Of a stretch of DNA of 30,235 bases, positions 29,294 to 30,235 are shown one piece after another. The DNA lies in assembly GCA_900548625.1 (NCBI GenBank), contig URLO01000026.1:1-30235 (forward strand), read 5' to 3'. The notes under the pieces were generated by a model, which ran no database searches, had not been told where the DNA came from, and saw nothing but the letters and a program-made list of their open reading frames with translations. Position 1 is the stretch's first letter. Each line of letters opens with the position of its first letter. The DNA is from an uncultured Eubacteriales bacterium (GTDB taxonomy: Bacteria; Bacillota; Clostridia; Oscillospirales; Oscillospiraceae). The position numbers were made by a program, and so were the translations under genes.

Positions 29294-30235
29294 TCAATCA
29301 CACACGCCCGCAGTCCATGCAGATGACAGCCCATCAAAATATGCATACGTTTCCGGTGTCAGCTCCTTGAGCTGCTCCAGTATCCTTGTATTGCCGGAAC
29401 ACCAGTATGCGAAGAACTCCGCGAAGTATTCGAGGCTGTTGCTCTTGGCGTGCTGCTTCATCGGCGCAGATGCGGCTTCCAGTGCATACAGGTCTTTATG
29501 CTCCTGCGGGAAGCCCATTGCGCAATCGAGGAAGTGTCCAAACTCGTGCAAGACCGCGCTGGCTTCGGAAACGTAGATCCGCTTTTCCGTGTAGACCGCA
29601 GCGCCGATGCAGTTGATGCCGAGCTTTTGACTGAGGTCTGTGAGGTATTCTGTGCCGATCACGAACGTCCAGCCATTCTCGTTGAACGCATCGAGGATCG
29701 GCTGTGGAACCTTGCGGAGTTCCAGCAGGAATGCATTCACATTCCACTGCGTCAGGTTTTCGACCGTGACCGGCGTATTGGGCGGCGTGACAGTCAGGTT
29801 CCGCGTCAGGACGGCGTGAAGAAGCTGTGCGGCTTCGGCACGCGTGACGAGATCCGCCGCGGTCTCGTTCTCAGCACTAAGCCCAAGCGCTTTGCCGACA
29901 CGCAGGGCATTTTCGCCGGAAGAAAGCCAGTCAAGGCCGTAAAGCGTTGCGTCATAGAGCGGGATTCCGGCTGCCGCGAATACAGTCCGATAGAGTTCGC
30001 CGCGGCAGATAAAGCCGTTTTTATCCCAAACCGCAGTCGGGTCTAACCAACCGCTGCGGACGGCGGTCTGGACAGCATTCGTACCTGCTTCCTGCCATGA
30101 AACGCTTTCCGGCTCGGTATCAAACGCTCGACAGAGCATTGTTGCCCACTGGCTGATGGTGATCTTCTCGTTCGGTGAGAATCTGCCGGATGCCGTTCCT
30201 CTCAGGATGCCAGCGTCGGCAAGATATGAAACGGC
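29294..30235 (-). CDS. SLH-anchored zinc metalloprotease, anthrax-lethal-factor/PPEP-like, 5' end outside window
   Basis: The frame is open to the window edge, giving 313 visible residues. The first 32, before the internal ATG at 30139, are clearly SLH sequence (ADAGILRGTASGRFSPNEKI), so that ATG is not the true start. SLH repeats run to about residue 145. The C-terminal part is a metalloprotease with VLHEFGHFLD (HExxH at 230-234 of the fragment) and a downstream EYFAEFFAYW that supplies the third, Glu, zinc ligand. IYVSEAS before the HExxH and PETYAYF after it fit the ATLF family, which includes anthrax lethal factor and Pro-Pro endopeptidases such as Zmp1 of Clostridioides difficile. It probably acts at the cell surface on Pro-rich surface or host proteins. 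It is transcribed in the same direction as the surface cluster but lies upstream of the riboswitch, so it is probably a separate unit. Confidence 0.8.
   Translation of the reverse strand, partial: AVSYLADAGILRGTASGRFSPNEKITISQWATMLCRAFDTEPESVSWQEAGTNAVQTAVRSGWLDPTAVWDKNGFICRGELYRTVFAAAGIPLYDATLYGLDWLSSGENALRVGKALGLSAENETAADLVTRAEAAQLLHAVLTRNLTVTPPNTPVTVENLTQWNVNAFLLELRKVPQPILDAFNENGWTFVIGTEYLTDLSQKLGINCIGAAVYTEKRIYVSEASAVLHEFGHFLDCAMGFPQEHKDLYALEAASAPMKQHAKSNSLEYFAEFFAYWCSGNTRILEQLKELTPETYAYFDGLSSAWTAGVCD

Overview
The window looks like a chromosomal segment from a Gram-positive anaerobe of the class Clostridia, probably an Oscillospirales/Ruminococcaceae-type gut bacterium. The basis is high GC with strong GGAGG ribosome-binding sites, SLH (S-layer homology) surface anchors, cohesin and dockerin domains, Clostridia-style CxxC-repeat surface proteins, an ECF-type transporter gene and a cobalamin riboswitch. 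The genus is not resolved from sequence alone.

Layout. From about 25,622 down to base 1, every real gene lies on the minus strand. In transcription order they are: a secreted beta-propeller protein (25622-23823), a terminator, a 1649-aa SLH protein with a DUF4430 (transcobalamin-like C-terminal) domain, an 828-aa cohesin-like/CxxC/SLH protein, a 1233-aa Ig-repeat/DUF4430/CxxC protein, a MoxR AAA+ ATPase, a DUF58 protein, a membrane transglutaminase-like protein without its catalytic residues, a 1533-aa beta-propeller protein ending in a dockerin, a cohesin-like/SLH protein, an alpha/alpha-barrel (prenyltransferase/squalene-cyclase-repeat) lipoprotein, a DUF4430 lipoprotein, and an ECF transporter T component cut by the window edge. 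From MoxR onward the genes overlap by 4 bases or are separated by a few to about 14 bases, so that part is a tight operon. Large ORFs on the plus strand here are GC-driven shadows.

Upstream (25.6-29.3 kb) is a regulatory and mobile region. It holds a hairpin-rich leader, two small tandem paralogues resembling homing-endonuclease-associated repeat proteins, a second hairpin-rich stretch, and a plus-strand tyrosine recombinase. The recombinase is flanked by a pair of 23-bp palindromic sites whose 3-base centres are inverted relative to each other (TTC/GAA), and by an inner pair of 16-bp direct repeats. Beyond it lies a minus-strand cobalamin (B12) riboswitch with an intrinsic terminator. The window ends in an SLH-anchored anthrax-lethal-factor/PPEP-like zinc metalloprotease, also partial.

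How the genes may work together (inference). Mammalian intrinsic factor and transcobalamin bind B12 between an alpha6/alpha6 barrel and a small beta domain of the DUF4430 family. Here the two folds are separate, translationally coupled lipoproteins next to an ECF T component, and further DUF4430 domains sit on S-layer-type proteins. A B12 riboswitch points toward the cluster. Together this suggests an undescribed Gram-positive cell-surface corrinoid-capture system, possibly scaffolded by cohesin-dockerin contacts and an S-layer, assembled with help from the MoxR/DUF58/pseudo-transglutaminase set, and feeding an ECF importer. The recombinase cassette sits between riboswitch and cluster and may be an invertible switch or a recent insertion.
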